DNA of 64,000 bases, taken from Hydrangea macrophylla (lineage: Eukaryota; Streptophyta; Magnoliopsida; Cornales; Hydrangeaceae). Location of the stretch: positions 45,257,736 through 45,321,735 of the forward strand of contig CM066995.1 of NCBI GenBank assembly GCA_033977485.1. Direction: 5' to 3'. The position numbers and the translations under genes are program-made. A model generated the notes under the pieces. The model did no database searches. It saw only the letters and a list, made by a program, of their open reading frames with translations, and was not told the DNA's origin. Shown piece after piece: positions 10,102-20,632 of this stretch. Each line of letters starts with the position of its first letter. Positions within the stretch are counted from its first letter, which is position 1.

Positions 10102-10541
10102 GTGAGAGGGTCGAACCCATGGCCTTGATTCTAAGCATTAATATTATACTTTATAATATCACCATGATGGATATGAAAAATAGCACACACAAAATTGGGA
10201 TTAAGACAGATTCAGACACCATGAACGAATGTGTCAAAGGTGTCTATTTGATGTCCGAAATTCATATTGCAATAAAATTCTTTAACAAGAGTGGGGTAGC
10301 ATGATTGATTTAAACTGGTGAAAAGATGCCATCCTAATCGCTCCATAAGAAATCCTAGACGAAGATTTGCAGTTTTTGAAAAAGGAATAGGAAGGATTTT
10401 ACCGATAACCACGTGTCTGTGGGAGAAGACATCGTCAAAGCTCTGCTGTTCCTCTTAGGTTGGGAATCGCTTGGCTTTGGTCGCGGGAGGAGCGGAGGAG
10501 GAGCCACTCGCAGGAGCCTTTCTCTTAGGCTTGGGAGCCAT
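10102..10541 (-). pseudogene. Second ORF of the SIRE-like element, 'Transposase_32'-like, decayed
   Basis: The ATG is at 10541-10539; the basic start MAPKPKRKAPASG recalls the MTKPK start of the Athila second ORF. The body reads LGWHLFTSLNQSCYPTLVKE then FYCN, with FVHGV further on, the same pattern (GW, about 18 residues, LVxEFYxN, about 15 residues, VxG) as the Athila ORF at 2259. In-frame stops occur at 10457-10455 (TAA), 10214-10212 (TGA) and 10133-10131 (TAG), so it is a pseudogene. The frame continues to the junction at 10102, where the Athila LTR cuts it. A pyrimidine leader (GA repeat on the plus strand), an AAACCCTAG box just before the ATG, a TATA box and a palindrome array lie upstream. 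Confidence 0.65.
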
Positions 10542-10566
10542 GAGGGAAGGCTAGGGTTTTACAGTA

Positions 10567-10568
10567 AT

Positions 10569-10629
<61 letters not shown>
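10567..10629. repeat. (GA)n microsatellite in the ORF leader
   Basis: Nearly pure GA dinucleotides, read as CT on the coding (minus) strand; part of the pyrimidine-rich leader of the copia second ORF. Reading frames through it (Arg-Glu or Ser-Leu repeats) are artefacts. Confidence 0.9.
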
Positions 10630-10723
10630 AGGATACAAGGGTGGTGGCTATGGAGGTTACGAAGAGAAGGAGAAAAAGAAGGGACGAAGGAGAGGAGTGA
10701 AACAAAAGAAAAGAAAAAACCAG

Positions 10724-10731
10724 TATTTATA
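10724..10731 (-). promoter_or_regulatory. TATA box of the putative internal promoter (copia)
   Basis: The minus strand reads TATAAATA, placed between the palindrome array (from 10746) and the CT-rich leader of the second ORF, about 185 bp upstream of its ATG. This is the same order as at 1709-2259 in element 1. Confidence 0.55.
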
Positions 10732-10745
10732 GAAAACAAAGAGAC

Positions 10746-11066
10746 AGTCGACTGGAACACTGGTGTAGTCGACTGAATGTCAAATTAGGGCTCAGACATT
10801 TGGGGCTTACAAAGGTTCAGTCGACGCCTCAGTCGACGGTATTAGGTAGAGAAAAAAACACAAAAATAGTCAACATCACAGTCGACAGGAGAAAGAACAA
10901 AGAGAGAGTAAAAAATCAAAAGGAGGCTCAGTCGACAAAATCAAATAGGCTTCAGTCAACTGTGCAATCTATTAGTCGACGTCTTAGTCAACTGACAAAG
11001 ATAGAAACAAAAACTGCAGAAAGAAAAGCTGATTCAGTCGACGGGGACGAGGGTACAGTCGACTGA
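10746..11066. repeat. Palindrome array, class CAGTCGACTG, internal to the copia element
   Basis: About a dozen copies of CAGTCGACTG or its half-decayed forms (CAGTCAACTG, TAGTCGACG and similar) in 320 bp, irregularly spaced. They lie upstream of a minus-strand TATA box and the second ORF. The same motif fills the element's own LTR at 16.7 kb and the Tekay-like solo LTR at 18.7-19.0 kb. Confidence 0.85.
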
Positions 11067-11149
11067 TTCTAACAGAAGCACACAGAGAAAAGGGAAAACA
11101 AGTTTGGGAGTCTAGAGGATGAATTTAAACCAAATCACTCAAACAAGAT

Positions 11150-11686
11150 ATACCTAATTCCCTTCTTATAATGCTAAAGCGTTCTTCGGGAAGAGGTTTG
11201 GTGAAAATATCGGCCCATTGATGATCGATGTCGATGAAAACAAGATCGACATCCCCTTTTGAACATGATCGTGAATAAAATGATGATGGATCTCAATGTG
11301 TTTAGTCCTTGAGTGTTGGATATGATTTTTGGATAGACATATGGCACTAGCATTATCACAATTTATAGGAATATATCATAATGAAGTCCAAAGTCTTCTA
11401 ATTGTTGTTTCATATAAAGTGTTTGAGCACAACAACTCCCGGTGGCTATATATTCGGCTTCGGCCATAGATAGAGCTATCGAATTTTGTTTCTTACTAAA
11501 TCATGAAACAAGAGAGTGTCCTAAGAAATGACATATGCCACTAGTACTCTTACGATCAATTTTACAACCAACAAAATCCGCATCCGAAAAACTTGTTAAC
11601 TCAAAAGAAATTTTCTTATGATACCAAAGAACTAAGTCTATAGTACCAAGAAGATAACGAAAAATACATTTAACCGCAATAACGTG
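11150..11686 (-). pseudogene. Copia RNase H domain remnant
   Basis: Minus-strand translation across several frames shows SDADFVGCKIDRKSTSG, then LVSWFSKKQNSIALSMAEAE and CAQTLYMKQQLEDF, followed by remnants of the tail (TKPLPEERF-like). These are standard landmarks of Ty1/copia RNase H, which degrades the RNA strand during reverse transcription. Stops and frame breaks interrupt it, and the link to reverse transcriptase is cut by a TGA near 11686. Confidence 0.8.
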
Positions 11687-12481
11687 TCATTCCTTAGGTG
11701 AAGCTTGAAATCTAGCACAAAGGCATACACTAAACATGATATCCGGTCTACTTGCCGTGAGATACAATAGACTACCAATCATTCCCCGGTAAAGCTTACA
11801 ATCTACCGGCTTGCCGGCTTCATCTTTATCAAGTTTTAAAGTAGAACTCATAGAAGTTTGAAAAACTTTACTTCCTTCCAATCCAAATCTTTTCAAAAGA
11901 TCTTTAATATACTTGGATTGATTTATGAAAATGCCATCTTTATGTTGCTTTATTTGGAGTCCAAGAAAGAAGCTAAGCTCCCCCATCAAACTCATTTCAA
12001 ATTCATTTTGCATATAAGATGCAAATTCTTCACACATCTTCTCATTTGTAGCTCCAAAAATAATGTCATCCATGTAGATTTGAACTAGCAAAATATCTTT
12101 ATTTGAGGTTTTAACAAAGAGAGTAGTATCAATTTTTCCTCGATTAATACCAAAATCAATAAGATATTTACTTAATCTATCATATCAAGCATGTGGAGCT
12201 TGTTTTAAACCATATAACGCTTTTGTAAGTTTAAAGACATGATCCGGAAGATGTGGATTTTCAAAACTGGGGGGTTGTTTAACATAGACTTCCTCGGATA
12301 TAAAACCATTTAAAAAGGCACTTTTCACATCCATTTGAAAAAGTTTGAAATTTTTATGGCAAGCAAAGGCAAGAAGCATTCTAATGGCTTCGAGTCTTGC
12401 TACGGGAGCATAGGTCTTCTCGTAGTCTATACCTTCTTCTTGATTGTAGCCTTGGGCAACTAATCTAGCCTTGTTTCTCAC
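11687..12481 (-). pseudogene. Copia reverse transcriptase remnant
   Basis: Two open pieces are visible. 12481-12185 holds [32 protein letters not shown] and [14 protein letters not shown], the palm motifs; the catalytic Asp of the DVKSAF motif is present. 12091-11687 holds the active-site motif YMDDIIFGA and the copia marker SLLYLTASRPDI. A TGA where copia proteins have Trp (LKQAPHA then W) breaks the frame at about 12184, a likely G-to-A change. The domain would have copied the element RNA into cDNA. Confidence 0.88.
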
Positions 12482-12502
12482 AACAATGCCGGATTCACCC
12501 TT

Positions 12503-13282
12503 TTAATTTTGAAAAATCCATTTTGTTCCAATTATAGTATGATCATTAGGTCTAGGAACAAGAGTCCAAACTTCATTTCTCTCAAATTGATTAAGCTCTT
12601 CTTGCATAGCCAAGATCCAATATTCATCGTTCTTGATTTCTTCAATATTCTTAGGTTCAATTTGAGATAGAAATGCTAAGTTATTACAAATATTTTTGAG
12701 AGATGATCTAGTAGCTACACCTTGACTAGGATCTCCTAGGATTTGATCAATAGGATGATTAGGCACATTTTTCCATTCTAAGGGAAGATCACTTCTTCCT
12801 TCCACTCTAGGTGGTTCAATGGAAAGAGGTGCTTCATCCTTAGGATTTTCAAGAGGTAAAGAGTGTGAAGCATTGTTTTCAACACCATTTGAAACATCCT
12901 TTGAAACATCAATTTCATCATCCAAAGTTTTCTTACAAGGATTTGCTTCATCAAAAACAACGTGCATTGATTCATTTACAACCAATGTCCTTTTATTAAA
13001 AACTCTATAAGCTTTGCTAATTTGGGAATATCCAAGAAAAATGCTTTCATCCGATTTAGCATCAAATTTTCCCAGGTTATCCTTAGTATTCAAGATAAAA
13101 CACTTACATCCAAAAATTTTGAAATAACTTATGTTGGGCTTTCTTCCTTTCCAAAGCTCATATGGGATCTTATTGAGCTTGTTTCTAATGACCACACAAT
13201 TAATAACATAACATGAAGTGCTAGTGGCCTCGGCCCAAAAATATTTTGGTAAATAAAATTCATTTAACATGGTTCTTGCCAT
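12503..13282 (-). pseudogene. Copia integrase C-terminal half and start of reverse transcriptase
   Basis: A 259-codon open piece. It begins MARTMLNEFYLPKYFWAEA, the usual sequence after the catalytic Glu region of copia integrase, followed by FKIFGCKCFI and SDESIFLGYS landmarks. It ends in the N-terminal reverse transcriptase region, WILAMQEELNQFERNEVWTL then GTKWIF. An in-frame stop follows GTKWIFQN at about 12502. The catalytic-Glu region upstream (13283-13430) survives only in broken frames. Confidence 0.85.
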
Positions 13283-13427
13283 TTCTTGAAGAGATACATT
13301 TTTCCTCTCAACAACCCCATTTTGTTGAGGAGTTCTAGGTGCCGAAAAATTGTGACCAAAATCATTTTCTTCACAATAAGAAGTAATCTCAATATTATCA
13401 AATTCTCGGCCTCAATCACTTCTTATG

Positions 13428-14030
13428 TTATTCATCGCATACCCTTTTTTCATTTTGAACACGTTTACAAAAGTTAACAAAAAAAAAAAGAAAAGGCTTC
13501 ATCCTTATGTGCAAGAAAGAAATGAATCTAGAGAAATCATCAACAATGACAAAGGCATAGATTTTGCCACTCATGCTAGTAACTCGATTTGGACCAAATA
13601 AATCCATATGAAGTAATTCAAGAGGTCTACAAGTTGATATTTCCTTTTTCTTTTTAAAAGAGGTTTTGATTTGCTTTCCAAGTTGACAAGCATCACAAAC
13701 TTTATCTTTAACAAATTTAGTTTTTGGCAAACCTTTGACCAATTCATTTTTAGATAAATTTGAAAGTAAATCAACGTTAGCATGGCCCAATCTTCTATGC
13801 CAAAGCCAACTTGTTTCATTCAAAGCGGCAAAACACTTAACATCTTGAGAAGAAATATCATCAAAATCAATTGTATACACATTGTCTTCTTTATAGGCAA
13901 TAAACAACATTTTATCACTACAAGCATACTTAATCATGCAATAATTTGATTCAAACACAACTTGAAAGCCTTTATCACACAATTGACTAATGCTAAGCAA
14001 ATTATGTTTAAGTCCTTCTACTAAAAGCAC
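13428..14030 (-). pseudogene. Copia GAG-pre-integrase and integrase core remnant
   Basis: The open piece starts in the stretch before integrase (LLVEGLKHNLLSISQLCDKG). It then shows the zinc-binding region with WLWHRRLGHAN (the His pair) and CDACQLGKQ (the Cys pair), and the core landmarks LLHMDLFGP (first Asp) and VIVDDFSRF (second Asp). The frame is lost after the A-rich tract near 13480. The upstream protease zone (about 14031-14240) has only short readable pieces. Confidence 0.85.
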
Positions 14031-14239
14031 ATTTTCAATAGTTAGAGAAGAATTCTTACCAACATTACCTATACCAATGATTTTTCCTTTAGAGTTGTCT
14101 CCGAAGGTGACATTTCCTCCATCCTTTGGAGAAAAAAGATGAGAATTTGGATTTGTCTCCGGTCATATGTCTTGAGCAACCACTATGCAAGAACCATCTA
14201 TCCTTGCTAGAGGATTTGAGGCAAACCTACAAGACAAGC

Positions 14240-14850
14240 TTAAGTGATCCTCTTTGGTACCCAATATTTGTTGGGTCCAACTTTGTTAGCAAAGGGAGAT
14301 GTTGTTCCCTTTTCAATCCACACCATTTTGAGTTTTCTCCTATTTGGACATTTATAATTTACATATCCTTTTTTCAAGCAATAATGGCAAGTAACATTAG
14401 GATTGGAAATACTTGAGGAAGTTGCTTTAACAAAAATGTTTTGATGTGAACTTTTCACTTGATTTTTGTTAGAGCTAGTGGAGGTACCTTTTGAAAAGAA
14501 GTTATTGTATTTCTTTTCTTTAAAAGTAGGATTGAATCCTAAACCGGCTTTATCAAAGACACATCTTTGTTTTCCCAAAAGCATATTTAGATTTTGTTCC
14601 CCAAGAGTGAATTTTGCCAAAGTTTTATTTAAATCCTCCACTTGCTTTTTCAAGTCCTCATTTTCTTTCTTTAAAAAGTTTGAAGAAATATCATTTGATG
14701 AAGACTCTTCCTTCTACTTTTTTAATAAATCATTTTGAGACTTTAGATCATTTAGAGCTTCATTCTCTTTTCTTAAAAGCTCATTTTGAATTTTCAAATC
14801 ATTTAATTCACTTGAAAGTAATGAAAAGTTCTTTTTAAGAGAAATATAAT
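14240..14850 (-). pseudogene. Copia gag, coiled-coil and second zinc-knuckle region
   Basis: The minus strand reads a long Asn/Leu/Lys-rich coiled-coil stretch (repeated NDLK, ENE and LLKK patterns, with an in-frame stop near 14716) followed by CHYCLKKGYVNYKCP. That fits a CX2CX4HX4C zinc knuckle except that the His is Tyr, a one-base change that should disable zinc binding. It ends with KMVWIEKG and a tryptophan/proline motif (YWVPKRIT) before a stop at 14240. SIRE-type gags often have two zinc knuckles. Confidence 0.75.
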
Positions 14851-14857
14851 TTGCTCC

Positions 14858-15982
14858 CTAGTTTTCCAATTCTTGATGTAACTTCTCAAATGCATTTTGG
14901 AGTTCATCATATTTTTGAGAATCAAAACAAGTATCGGGACTAGGATCATCTACCTCACTCAAGTGAGCCATTAGACAAATATTTGCCACTTCCTCATCAC
15001 TTGAGTCATCATTTGATGAGTCACTATCGGAGTCATCCCAAGTAGCCTTCATTGCCCTTTTCTTGGTTTTCTTATAGCTTTTCTTCAACAAAGGACAATC
15101 GGCCTTGACATGGCTCGACTTCTTGCATTTGAAGCATATAATTGGCTCCTTTTTGGCTTCAATCTCCTTAGGAGTTCTCCTAGTGAAGTTCTTATCCTTC
15201 TTCAAAAATCTTTTGAATTTTCTCGTGATCATAGCCATCTCATCATCTCCATCGCTATCACTATCCTCTTCCTTGTCGTAAGATGTTTTGAGAGCTATGT
15301 TCTTCTTCTTATCTTCCTTATCAAAAACCGCCAACTCCATTTCGTGGGTAACGAGAGACCCAAGAGTTGTTTCAATGAGAGCGTTGAAAGTTCCTTGGCT
15401 TCTCGAATCGATGTTACCTTAGGTTGCCAATGCTTTGGAAGAGACCTAAGCAATTTCTCAATCATCTCTTCATTAGTATATGTTTTACCAAGACTTTTCA
15501 AACTATTGACAATCATGGTAAAACGAGTCAACATTTCACTAATGGTTTCATTTGATGACATTTTAAACATCTCATATGTTTGAACAAGAAGATTTATTTT
15601 TGATTTCTTAACTTGGTTAGTACCTTCATGAGCAACCTCAAGTTTATCCCAAATTTCTTTTGCGGACTCGCAAGAAGAAATTCTATTATACTCATTAGGG
15701 TCTAATCCACAATATAAAATGTTCATAGCATTAACGTTCATCTTCATAAGTCTTTATCAATATCATTGTATTCGTCAATAGCTTTCTCAATTCAACATTG
15801 TTTACAATCTTGATGGGAATGTGAGGTCCATTCACAACAAGTTGCCAAAGATCAAAATCCTGAGTAATCATATAGATTCTGATTCGATTTTTCCAATAAG
15901 CATAGTTTGATCCATTAAAACAAGGAGGTCTATTTGAGGATTGTCCCTCACTACAAATGATAGTGGTAGTAGTAGTTTTCAT
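14858..15982 (-). pseudogene. Copia gag, N-terminal capsid region and first zinc knuckle
   Basis: The ATG is at 15982-15980 with the typical start PPCFNGSNYAYWKNRIRIYM. Capsid landmarks follow in a second frame (AKEIWDKLEVAHEG, LLRSLPKHWQPKV). An acidic linker precedes the intact zinc knuckle CFKCKKSSHVKADCP (CX2CX4HX4C), then a Ser/Asp-rich tail. Frameshifts near 15740 and 15320 split it into three open pieces. Gag forms the cytoplasmic virus-like particle and binds the element RNA. Confidence 0.85.
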
Positions 15983-16023
15983 TTGATCTTTAACTCAAAT
16001 ACATTGAAATATTTGAGCCGGTA

Positions 16024-16035
16024 GCTCTGATACCA
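16024..16035 (-). other. Primer-binding site, initiator tRNA-Met (copia)
   Basis: The minus strand reads TGGTATCAGAGC two bases after the LTR end, complementary to the 3' end of plant initiator tRNA-Met. It sets element orientation and one LTR boundary. Confidence 0.85.
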
Positions 16036-16578
16036 ATTGTTGACCCGATATGGAAACCTTAGAGGGGGAGGGGGGGATGAATAAGGTTTTAAAAACTTTA
16101 AGCAATATTAAAGAAAATTAATTTCCCAATAAAAGATAATTACAAGTGCTAAAATAAAAGGTAAAGGGAAGAGACACTTACAAATCAATTTTTAGGTGGT
16201 TCGGCAATACGCACACCGTGCCCTACTTCCACCCCTCAAGATCACCCCTTGAGGATTTCACTATCTCAAACTTCTTTGGGTGAAGATCAAACTCTTATAC
16301 TTCCTCCAATGAAGAACAACCTCTTCATTTGGACAAGGGTTACACCAACCCTTAATACAATCTTCCTTTTTGAATAAGTTTTGTTACAAGAAGAATAACT
16401 CTCATAATAGAGTAGATAGATACAAATTAAAGCTCACAATGAATGCTTTCAAGATGATACAATTGAAGTCTAGAGCAATTGTATTTATGATCTCACCAAA
16501 CTAGGGCTCAAGAATGAATGTGATAAATGTATATTCAATGAGATTGATCAAGAGAGTTAAATGAGGATCAAATATATG

Positions 16579-16586
16579 TATTTATA
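16579..16586 (-). promoter_or_regulatory. TATA box of the copia LTR
   Basis: The minus strand reads TATAAATA, about 98 bp downstream of the last palindrome in the LTR on that strand. Confidence 0.6.
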
Positions 16587-16675
16587 GCTCCCTTACGAGA
16601 TTCACCCGTTGGAAGTATTTGGGAGCAATAAATGCTACATTAAATGCAGTTAACTAGCTGTTACTGTGCTTTTCG

Positions 16676-16866
16676 CAGTCGCTCAGTCGACTGGATTAAC
16701 AAGTCAGTCAACTAATGTTAAAAAAGATTCAGAAACCAGTTGGCTCACTCGACTGTGTTGGGAGAGCAGTCGACTGGATTGCAGATAAATAACATTTCTG
16801 CTCAACCAGGTCGACGGACCAGTCGACTAACCATTCAGTCGACTGAATTGATAGGGCAGTTGACTT
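16676..16866. repeat. Palindrome array, class CAGTCGACTG, in the copia LTR
   Basis: About eight copies or near-copies of CAGTCGACTG (for example 16684-16693 and two in the 16765-16850 stretch), some decayed at CpG to TCAAC or TTGAC. It lies upstream of the LTR TATA box on the coding strand. Confidence 0.85.
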
Positions 16867-17197
16867 CTCCTTTGCAAATTTCATGTAGTTCTTCTTTGAA
16901 ATTTATTGAGCCCTTAAGAATGATGTTCACATAAATGAATTGTTTACATAGAGTCCTAGACAAGATAGAAACGAGATCTTCAAATTATAATACTCCATCA
17001 TGCTTGAATCTTTTGGGCACATATCTTCAAATCTCTATGTAATGGAACTTGTGTTCATACTAATGTGGACATTCATGGATTTAGGATTAACTTGTTGCAA
17101 CATAATCAAACTAAGACCATTAGTAAATACAACTTAATAGTTTGTTAATCATCAAAATTATCCATTAAAACAATGGAATGTAACCTTGGGGCTAACA

Positions 17198-18480
17198 AGT
17201 ACAATAGTGAGCAAGCAAAGATTCATAAGGGAATGAACTACTTCCAAATAAGCTTTATATCAACCATCTGATCTAGTTAAAAACACATCATCCCTGTCAA
17301 CAAGATGAAAACCACAAATAAATGTTGTTCAACCTTATGTAAATAGTAATTATCAAAACTGCCATCAAACTTAATAAATAGGATAAAGTTAGGCTTGCTT
17401 TGTCGTCGTGCAACTTTAGTGAGTTCATCTCCTCCTGAAAGGATCAACTTCATTTTTTCATCTAGAAATGAAAATAGACAATCTGATATACATCAATATG
17501 GCACGAAGTGAATTACCATTATTAGATAGCAAGGAGAAAATGAATACCTTGAAACTTCAGTTGTACATTAGCTAATGTCTCACATTCTTTATCAAGTTTT
17601 ATCCCTGATTGTTTTACTCAAAATTTGAGTTTCTTGCAGGATTTGAAAATCCTTCACCTTTCATCCTTGCGATTTCATCATTCCCATGTCGTTCAAAAAC
17701 ATGGATCTTATAAAAACTAAAATAAAAATATTATATGGTATTATTTTTCTTTCTATCTATGGCGTCCGCTGATTTGATTTTTCTTTTTCCCTTTCTTAAC
17801 ATAAGCATAAATCATCTCTTCCTTTCTCTCATATCCAAACTACGTCAATCGCAACTCACTCTCACCTAACCAAAGCCAGAACTACGTTTGACCTAATTCC
17901 TGACTTGGGATACGTAAGCAACTCCATCTTCACTTCAAAAGGGGAAAACTCGTTTCTTTTTACAAAATGATATACCCTATTTCCATAAAAATCATTAAAA
18001 CCAGCAATTGTGTTTGCATGGATGTTCGAGGGTGTGCCTAACACCTTCCCTCGATATAATTGAGTCCTCGAATCCCATCTCAAAATCTTTGGTTTTCGCT
18101 TGGCTATTTCCGAGTTATAATGTTCAAAAGGGCCTACTACTTCAAAATATTTTCAAAAATAAAAACAAACATTTTCCTCAGGATCCTAACATGTGAATAA
18201 AAAAGTTAGGTGGCGACTCTGACATTTGGCCCTATCCCACTTTCACCCCCCTTTTACACATTTTTCAATGAAAATAGTCGCCATCCTCGATGTGACCATC
18301 CTTATCGAAGGGGCGGGCGCGACCAAATGTCCACTTGAAAAGGTGTCTTTCTGCTTTGTTTGACACTTTGACAGTCATGAAAAAGTGAGGTAAAAGAATA
18401 GCAAGTAAGAACTGTCCTATCTAAAAAAAATGTCCTTAGAGAAGGGAAAATGTTGAACAGGAAGGAAGAAAAAGTGATGA
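17198..18480. other. Intergenic stretch with old Tat-like LTR debris
   Basis: No credible gene. From about 17840 to 18310 there are fragments often seen in Tat-lineage LTRs: TTGGGATACGTAAGCAACTC, a GAGGGTGTGCCTAACACCTT block and GTTAGGTGGCGACTC, the last resembling the GGCGACTC near the end of the solo LTR at 3264-6229. No boundaries or target duplications were found, so this is a degraded fragment. Confidence 0.4.
18476..18480. repeat. Target-site duplication GATGA, left copy
   Basis: GATGA precedes the TG terminus at 18481 and recurs at 27747-27751 after the CA terminus at 27746. Confidence 0.88.
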
Positions 18481-18711
18481 TGTCACGACCCATCCCACTA
18501 CGCGTGGAAATAGGACACGTGGCACGCCACCAAGGCTCATCCAAACGTCAATATTACTATACGCAGTGGAAAGAACTATAAAACAATCTTGGGAATTAAA
18601 ACTTAGGGAACATTACTCTTTGAGTTAATAAAAACCATTGAAATCAGAGTTATAAAAAGTTTTGTTCGATCAAAAGTGTTCACAAGAATCCATTTCAAAA
18701 ATATAGAAGTT

Positions 18712-19013
18712 CAGTCGACTACCCAGTCGACTGTACCAGGGTCCAGTCGACGGTACCTGGCAGAAACTAAAACCCTAAATCCTCAACAGAGGTCCAGTCG
18801 ACTGGGTCAAGCAGAACCCAAAATACAGCATATAACACAGGGGTCCAGTCGACTGCCCAGTCGACTGCTTTTCTATTATTAGAAGCAGTAGCCAAAATCA
18901 ACAGTGGTTCAGTCGACTGATGAAGGGGTCCAGTCGACTGCTTTTCTATTATTTACTTTCAGTGTCTCAAACACGCGGGATCCAGTCGACTGACCCTGGG
19001 TCCAGTCGACTGC
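18712..19013. repeat. Palindrome array, class CAGTCGACTG, in the Tekay-like solo LTR
   Basis: Ten copies of CAGTCGACTG or CAGTCGAC in 300 bp, most preceded by GGTC or GGGTC. The array begins about 50 bp after a TATAAAAAGTTTT block (18651-18663). The homologous LARD LTRs have the CCGG-class array at this same position. Confidence 0.9.
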
Positions 19014-19741
19014 TCCCCTGCTGGCAGCCTTGTGTTGAAAATTTACAACACATGATTCTCAAACCAACAACAAACACACCCATAACTGATTTCCAACATA
19101 TTAAAACATAAATACAGACGTTCAATTACGAGATTACGGTACTACGGAACTAATCCATGATTCTATTACAACATCTTACAATATTCAAATCCTTACACAA
19201 GTTTGGGATTTAAAACAAAAACATATACAAGTGTGATTTCCCGGCGTTCATCGGCCTCACTCATCGCGCTTCTTCTTATCCTTCTTCTTACCTGCAATGG
19301 AGTACATCTCCACTGCTCAGCTATATGCTGAGCGTACAAGTCTAACATATGCAATTTATGATAAAACATGCTTTAATCTCATAAGTCATACAATAGTCTC
19401 TAGGGAGAAAAATACGCCTTCATCCGGTAGCGGCAAGTCCAAGCCTTAAACCGCGATACCAATGGCAAGTCCAAGTCTATCAACCATTGTATCCACAAGT
19501 GCCATGGCAAGTCCAAGTCTATCAACCATGCACAGTAGCCGTCGCTACAAAATTCTCAAACATCGAGAAGCTTACTTCGGCATGAATTTGTATAAGACTC
19601 CCCTTTGACCCACATAGACAACTTAAAGTGCTCGCATAAATTTAGACATGCTTTTCACAATTTAGCGCGTGCATAATTAACGGGCCAACAATTAACACAT
19701 GAATTTCGCCCGGATCACAATTTCGTCGTCGAAAGCTAAAA

Positions 19742-19746
19742 CATGT
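19742..19746. repeat. Target-site duplication CATGT, left copy (element 2)
   Basis: CATGT precedes the 5' LTR of element 2 and recurs at 26849-26853. Confidence 0.95.
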
Positions 19747-20168
19747 TGATTCGAGGTGAAAAGTGCATGTTTATAGCGTAATACATGGTCTTTTATGCAT
19801 ACTTTTATCCCCAAAGTCCCTACATTTAGGTGCATTCTAATAACAATGATCTTTTTATCGTGTTAATGCTAAAACATATGTTTTTGCAATGTTTTATAGG
19901 TATTAGGATGTAAATCAATGAAGTGGAGCTAAAGAAAAGTGATTCTGGTGAAGAGAATAACAGAAGCAGCTGAGAAAATGGCAATTTTGACAATGATGAT
20001 TTCAGATTTGGAAGATTTTCCCAGAGATATAAAATGTAGATCTTTGAGTTACGGTCGCGTGGCCGCAAACGGGAGGTCAATCCGAGGTCCGAGTAAAACG
20101 TTATGGCCATTCTACCATCGGGGTGCAGAGCTGTCAAAATCAGAGGAGTTCAAGCGATTGAAGAGAGT

Positions 20169-20217
20169 TCGATCGATCGAACCTTCGATCGATCGAACTA
20201 AGCTCGATCGATCGAAC
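20169..20217. repeat. Palindrome array, class TTCGATCGATCGAA, upstream of the LTR TATA
   Basis: Three tandem copies of (T)TCGATCGATCGAA, ending about 42 bp upstream of the TATA box. The adjacent pair shares the sequence CGATCGAACCTTCGATCGAT with a copia-type LTR at 41.84 kb. Repeated exactly at 25639-25687. Confidence 0.92.
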
Positions 20218-20258
20218 TCTATTTTCACCCAAAAGTTGCGTAAACTCTGTGGGAACCC

Positions 20259-20266
20259 TATATATA
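20259..20266 (+). promoter_or_regulatory. TATA box of the element 2 5' LTR
   Basis: TATATATA about 42 bp downstream of the palindromes; TTTAGGG-type boxes follow about 55-75 bp later. The same site in the 3' LTR is 25729-25736. Confidence 0.65.
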
Positions 20267-20632
20267 CGTCGTTTTGACGCCAGACGAAGGGAGGACGCTC
20301 CAGAACGCGAAAAACAGCAGTTTAGGGTAGTTTTAGGGTTAGATTAGGAGTAGATTAGGTTAGATTCATCACTTTCTTCCTCCTTTTCCATTGTAGATTG
20401 AAGATTCAAGTTTGTTTCAAGTTTATTCAGATTATATTCAGATTATTTACAGGTTTTTCCTTTCCAATCTATGTTATTTGATTGTTTATTAGTTTAGATG
20501 TTAATGATTGTTATGTTTTTATATTCCTGCATTAGTTTTATCATGTTTCCGTAGTTTAGACGTTGGAGATATGTGATGAAATATTGATTCTTAGCCTCTG
20601 CCATGTATGATATAGAAACCTTGGGCTCGATC

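Larger units (their letters stand above)
10102..17197 (-). mobile_element. Decayed Ty1/copia element of SIRE type, minus strand
   Basis: Read on the minus strand: 5' LTR (17197-16038), initiator-tRNA-Met primer site (16035-16024), gag (15982-14240), a poorly preserved protease zone, integrase (14030-12503), reverse transcriptase (12481-11687), RNase H (about 11686-11150), then a palindrome/TATA/leader block and a second ORF (10541-10102). The order PR-IN-RT-RH, the two zinc-knuckle motifs and an ORF after pol fit the SIRE/Maximus group. Many stops and frame breaks show it is dead. No 3' LTR is present: the sequence stops at the end of the Athila LTR at 10101, so the missing part probably lies beyond that element. 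Confidence 0.85.
16038..17197 (-). mobile_element. 5' LTR of the SIRE-like element (about 1,160 bp)
   Basis: On the plus strand it runs from TGTTGACCCG to GGGGCTAACA; on the minus strand it begins TGTTAGCCCC and ends CGGGTCAACA, next to the primer site. It contains a palindrome array (16684-16866) upstream of a minus-strand TATAAATA (16586-16579). The base-pair boundary at 17197 is inferred from the TG/CA rule; the following AGTAC would be the target copy, whose partner is not in the window. Confidence 0.75.

Noticed and set aside
10102..10125. GGGTCGAACCC resembling a tRNA T-arm, possible tRNA or SINE
   Set aside because: No matching A box, acceptor stem or remainder of a cloverleaf; it lies within the decayed copia ORF frame.
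10413..10760. Arg-Glu and Ser-Leu repeat proteins on the two strands
   Set aside because: They are translations of a (GA)n microsatellite; the meaningful reading is the decayed copia ORF on the minus strand.
20320..20345. TTTAGGG units as a possible interstitial telomere
   Set aside because: Only two or three imperfect units, just downstream of the LTR TATA box; more like telo-box elements of plant 5' UTRs.
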